Positions 61,230-64,000 of a stretch of DNA of 64,000 nt are shown one piece after another. The notes below the pieces were generated by a model, which made no database searches, was not told the DNA's origin, and saw nothing but the letters and a program-made list of their open reading frames with translations. This stretch comes from an uncultured Acetatifactor sp. (GTDB lineage: Bacteria; Bacillota; Clostridia; Lachnospirales; Lachnospiraceae): contig CAJTOJ010000007.1 of the NCBI GenBank assembly GCA_910577665.1, forward strand, positions 1-64,000. The letters run 5' to 3'. Made by a program: the position numbers and the translations under genes. How positions within the stretch are numbered: position 1 is the first letter of the stretch; each line of letters opens with the position of its first letter.

Positions 61230-62000
61230 TCAGTTTCCTCCCATATCCGGTATGACCAGTTCCACCTGGGTATCCCTGTAGATCACATACCCTTTTGTGG
61301 AGCCATAGACCATCCAGCCATAATCTTCTGTCTTTCCTTCCAGGTCTGCATCGGCCCGCAGGATCACATAATGGCAGCCGGCCTCCCTGGACAGGGGAAC
61401 CAGTTCTTCCAGATCCAGCACAGCCCTTCCCATGGCCAGGTATAATGCATGATCCCCCTCCATGATTGCTTCCCTTCCATAAGGCATACACACCACCGGG
61501 GAATACTGACGCACATACAATAGCATTTCATAGGGAAATACCGCCATCACTTCCCGTCCGGGCACCTGGATAGCATCACAGATTTCCACCACGTCTGCAG
61601 GCACATGATAAAGATTTTCCGCCCTGCTGTATAAGGGACTGCTGTATACCAGTTTTCCGGAGACCACCACCAGCAGTATGGACGCTGCCCCAAAACACAA
61701 GGCCCCCCTTCCCTTCATGCTTCCCCAGACCTGTACCGCTGCATACGCAATAACCACTGTAACCGGAAGCAGCCAGCATATGCGGAAATATATCTCACTT
61801 TCTGTCATCCCCATGAAGATCCTGATGAACAAGGGATTGAAGTAGAGCAACAATACCATCACTGGTGCATACACGAACAGCACTCTTTTTACCTTGTCCT
61901 TCTCACAGAGAAACAGGTAAACCAGTGCAACCAGGAACCAGATCACCAGAAGGCCTGTCCCCATATACTTCTGAAAAATCAAGATAGCATTTTCCCACAT
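61230..62000 (-). CDS. Membrane protein with C-terminal soluble domain, surface-polymer locus
   Basis: The 256-aa protein has about four membrane segments in residues 10-140 and a C-terminal extracellular domain of about 110 residues (YHVPADVVEICDAIQVPG, YVILRADADLEGK, TKGYVIYR). The soluble part resembles the tail domain of multi-pass GT-C-like proteins, so it may be the second half of a split glycosyltransferase formed with the 373-aa protein upstream. ATG 62000 has GAGGAAAAGG upstream. Ends 10 bp from the convergent SGNH gene. Confidence 0.7.
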   Translation of the reverse strand: MWENAILIFQKYMGTGLLVIWFLVALVYLFLCEKDKVKRVLFVYAPVMVLLLYFNPLFIRIFMGMTESEIYFRICWLLPVTVVIAYAAVQVWGSMKGRGALCFGAASILLVVVSGKLVYSSPLYSRAENLYHVPADVVEICDAIQVPGREVMAVFPYEMLLYVRQYSPVVCMPYGREAIMEGDHALYLAMGRAVLDLEELVPLSREAGCHYVILRADADLEGKTEDYGWMVYGSTKGYVIYRDTQVELVIPDMGGN

Positions 62001-62067
62001 ACCTTTTCCTCTTCCTCTCATGTGCCCGGCAGGATCCAGACGTCCCCGTCCCAGCCCTCCACAGGCA

Positions 62068-63189
62068 TCAGCGCAGCCAAAAATACAGAAACACCATCCC
62101 CAGGGGAATGACACAGCATCCCGCCAGGGGCAGCAGGATCTTCCACCGGCGGAAGCACACTGCCCCGCACAGTCCTGCAACTCCCACCAGAAGGCAGGTG
62201 AGAAAGCTCCCCAGGGTACTGCACAGACAGCCTGCCACCATGGTCAGCGCAAACAGGCTCCAGCAACCAGCCCCAGCCCGGCCTCCTTCTTTCTGCCGTT
62301 CCAGCAGCAGGTAGAACAGCAGCAGCAGAAATGGTATCACGATGCTGGCAAGCACCGCCTTTCCCTGGGCTGTCCGCACCAGCAGGAAGTTCTCCGCGGA
62401 ATAAGTGGAATACCCGCCAAACAGCACCAGACATTCCACCATAATCAGAAAAAACGCAAGCTTCCTGCCATCACCCTTGTACAGTCTGCTGCCCAACAGG
62501 TAAAAAATCCCGTATCCCATTCCGATCAGCACTACCGGCAAGGCCACCTGGGCCATTGTAGCCGGATGCATACCCGTCAGCCTGGCCATGAAAGCCACCC
62601 AGATAGGAAAAGGTGCCAGTGCGTGCCTGGCATCCAGCTCACTGGATCCACCTGTATAGGGCAGCTTCTGGTACATAGTGTCTGCATCTACCGTGCTGGT
62701 GGAAATGGCCACATAGAAGGCATCATCCCCCTCCTCATAAGCCAGGAAGCAGGCGGCCACAAGCTGGAGCAACAGCAGACAGGCTGCACAGCACCAGAGC
62801 ATTCGTGCAATCTTGTCTGGCTTCCCCTCCCTCTTCTTATGCTTCCAGGAAATCCCCATGGCTCCCTTTTTGACCTTTCCGGGCAAAGAGGCCAGGTACC
62901 TGATCTCCCTGGCCAGAGACAACAGGATCAGTGCTGCACCATAAGCCAGGAACAGATTCACCACATCCCCAAAATTTCTTCCCTGTAGGATAAAAGGCAC
63001 ACAGATTGCCTGGAAACCCGCCCAGAGACACATCTGTCCGGCAACCCATCTGAACAGAAGCCGTGACCACCCTTTTCCATCAAAGATTCCCTTTTTCCTG
63101 CCCTCTCCAGGCAGCCCTGTAAAAATACCTCCTGCTGCCACCGGAATCATCACGGCTGACAACAGCAATATCAATATCTGTACCACCAA
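62068..63189 (-). CDS. Multi-pass membrane protein (DUF6077-like, GT-C candidate)
   Basis: The 373-aa protein has about ten membrane segments. An external loop after the segment near residue 155 holds AYEEGDDAFYVAISTSTVDA, an acidic pair in the place expected for a GT-C catalytic site. Start is TTG 63189 or GTG 63186 behind AAAGGA. It is followed by the 256-aa membrane protein after 67 bp. Function is inferred from topology and locus only. Confidence 0.65.
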   Translation of the reverse strand: MVVQILILLLSAVMIPVAAGGIFTGLPGEGRKKGIFDGKGWSRLLFRWVAGQMCLWAGFQAICVPFILQGRNFGDVVNLFLAYGAALILLSLAREIRYLASLPGKVKKGAMGISWKHKKREGKPDKIARMLWCCAACLLLLQLVAACFLAYEEGDDAFYVAISTSTVDADTMYQKLPYTGGSSELDARHALAPFPIWVAFMARLTGMHPATMAQVALPVVLIGMGYGIFYLLGSRLYKGDGRKLAFFLIMVECLVLFGGYSTYSAENFLLVRTAQGKAVLASIVIPFLLLLFYLLLERQKEGGRAGAGCWSLFALTMVAGCLCSTLGSFLTCLLVGVAGLCGAVCFRRWKILLPLAGCCVIPLGMVFLYFWLR

Positions 63190-63227
63190 GGCTCTGCTTA
63201 TCCTTTCTTCAGAAAATAGATCCAGTC

Positions 63228-64000
63228 TCAGTTTTCAACTGCATATATATACACATTATAATAGCTTTCCTCTGTCTCAAATGGCTCCTCCCGCATCAAC
63301 ACAAGCCCCTGTTCCTCTGGGTTTAGAATCCGTGCCGCAGAAAAGATATATTTTCCCCCCAGTTCCTTTAAGGCCTGCACATCCAGTTCGTATGCCTGGA
63401 ATACAAAGCCGCCCTTCTCTATGGTGTAGTAGCCCGGGCATTCCGCACTGAACAAATAACACCGGTTCCCCCAATTGTCAAAATAGTCTCTGAGATATTC
63501 GCTCTTTTGCAGTTCCGGTTCCAGGATCCTGCCAAACTGGTGCTTGTACTCCAGGGCGTAATTGTTGGAATATCCGTCCAGGCAGTAGAATCCATGATAC
63601 AATGCCGCCGCAGGATCCATCCCCAGGCTCACCACCCTGTAATCCGCCATCTGCTGTCCGGTATGCTCCTGCAGGAAAGCCTCCACCTGCTCCATCACGC
63701 CCAGGCCGTAATACTCTCCGAAGCTCATAAGTCCATATTCCGGATCCCGCAGTTTCTGGATATTGGACTTCACATCTCCTGCAAGCAGGATCTGTATTCC
63801 CGTGATCCCTGCTGCGCCAAAGGCCACCAGTGCCAGGCCAGGGGATAACCAGCGTACCTTTTTCCCCTGTGGTGCTGTACCTGGCAGACCAGACTTACCA
63901 CTCCCCAGTTCTGTCACCAGCCCCAGGGCACATCCAAAGGCCAGATACCAGAAAGCCGGTGCGATCCACAGCAGTCTTTCCAGCTGAAACGCCCCCAGAA
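63228..64000 (-). CDS. Membrane protein, C-terminal part (cut by the right window edge)
   Basis: The frame is open to base 64000 and upstream codons (LGAFQLERLLWIAPAFWYL) show a membrane segment entering from outside the window. About 256 residues are visible: two membrane segments and a soluble domain ending with the stop at 63228 (QKLRDPEYGLMSFGEYYG, SAECPGYYTIEKGGFVFQ). An internal GTG near 63917 is not needed as a start. The pattern resembles the C-terminal half of multi-pass polymer-synthesis proteins such as DUF6044, a tentative match. Confidence 0.6.
   Translation of the reverse strand, partial: LGAFQLERLLWIAPAFWYLAFGCALGLVTELGSGKSGLPGTAPQGKKVRWLSPGLALVAFGAAGITGIQILLAGDVKSNIQKLRDPEYGLMSFGEYYGLGVMEQVEAFLQEHTGQQMADYRVVSLGMDPAAALYHGFYCLDGYSNNYALEYKHQFGRILEPELQKSEYLRDYFDNWGNRCYLFSAECPGYYTIEKGGFVFQAYELDVQALKELGGKYIFSAARILNPEEQGLVLMREEPFETEESYYNVYIYAVEN

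Overview
The window looks like a chromosomal segment of a Gram-positive gut-type Clostridia, most likely a Lachnospiraceae member. The evidence is strong AGGAGG-type ribosome binding sites, TTGACA/TATAAT promoters, a sporulation-type PdaA-like deacetylase, a Csp-like subtilase, LytTR and PadR regulators, DUF2812 and YolD proteins, and a GC content near 50-55 percent. No rRNA, tRNA or CRISPR array was seen. Most genes lie on the minus strand. Genus is not resolved.

Left edge (1-2975) is the end of an integrative element of lower GC. It holds an AAA ATPase gene cut by the window, a MobC-like protein, a tyrosine integrase, a 59-aa excisionase-like protein and a divergent Xre repressor with a long structured leader. 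It abuts the 3' end of guaA, a known insertion hotspot. The other end of the element is outside the window.

2976-33839 is mostly ordinary chromosome: guaA, a PdaA-like deacetylase, a LytTR two-component system with a heterodimeric ABC exporter, a glycolipid-type glycosyltransferase with a flippase-like protein, a GH29 fucosidase, an SOS-type Y-family polymerase/YolD pair, a subtilase, a NatAB-like ABC transporter with a DUF2812/PadR pair, an SDR, a phosphatase, a ZIP transporter, clpX, htrA and glmS.

32913-64000 is a large cell-surface polysaccharide locus. It carries a LytR-CpsA-Psr ligase, a polyprenyl-phosphate sugar transferase, five GT2-type proteins, a phosphohexomutase, dTDP-sugar genes rfbA, rfbB and rfbC (no rfbD), a Wzm/Wzt exporter and multi-pass membrane proteins. 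It also has two membrane-anchored GH25 lysozyme-domain proteins and an SGNH-fold protein lacking its serine. The most notable piece is a 764-aa methyltransferase plus kinase-like protein next to a Wzt with a C-terminal sugar-binding-type domain. This is the gene logic of the WbdD/Wzt chain-termination and export system of E. coli O9a, here in a Gram-positive.

Four intergenic copies of a roughly 100-150 bp repeat with two hairpins and compensatory base changes are spread over the window. Two of them bracket the block encoding the two large glycosyltransferases and the methyltransferase-kinase. A different multi-hairpin element lies between rfbB and rfbA.
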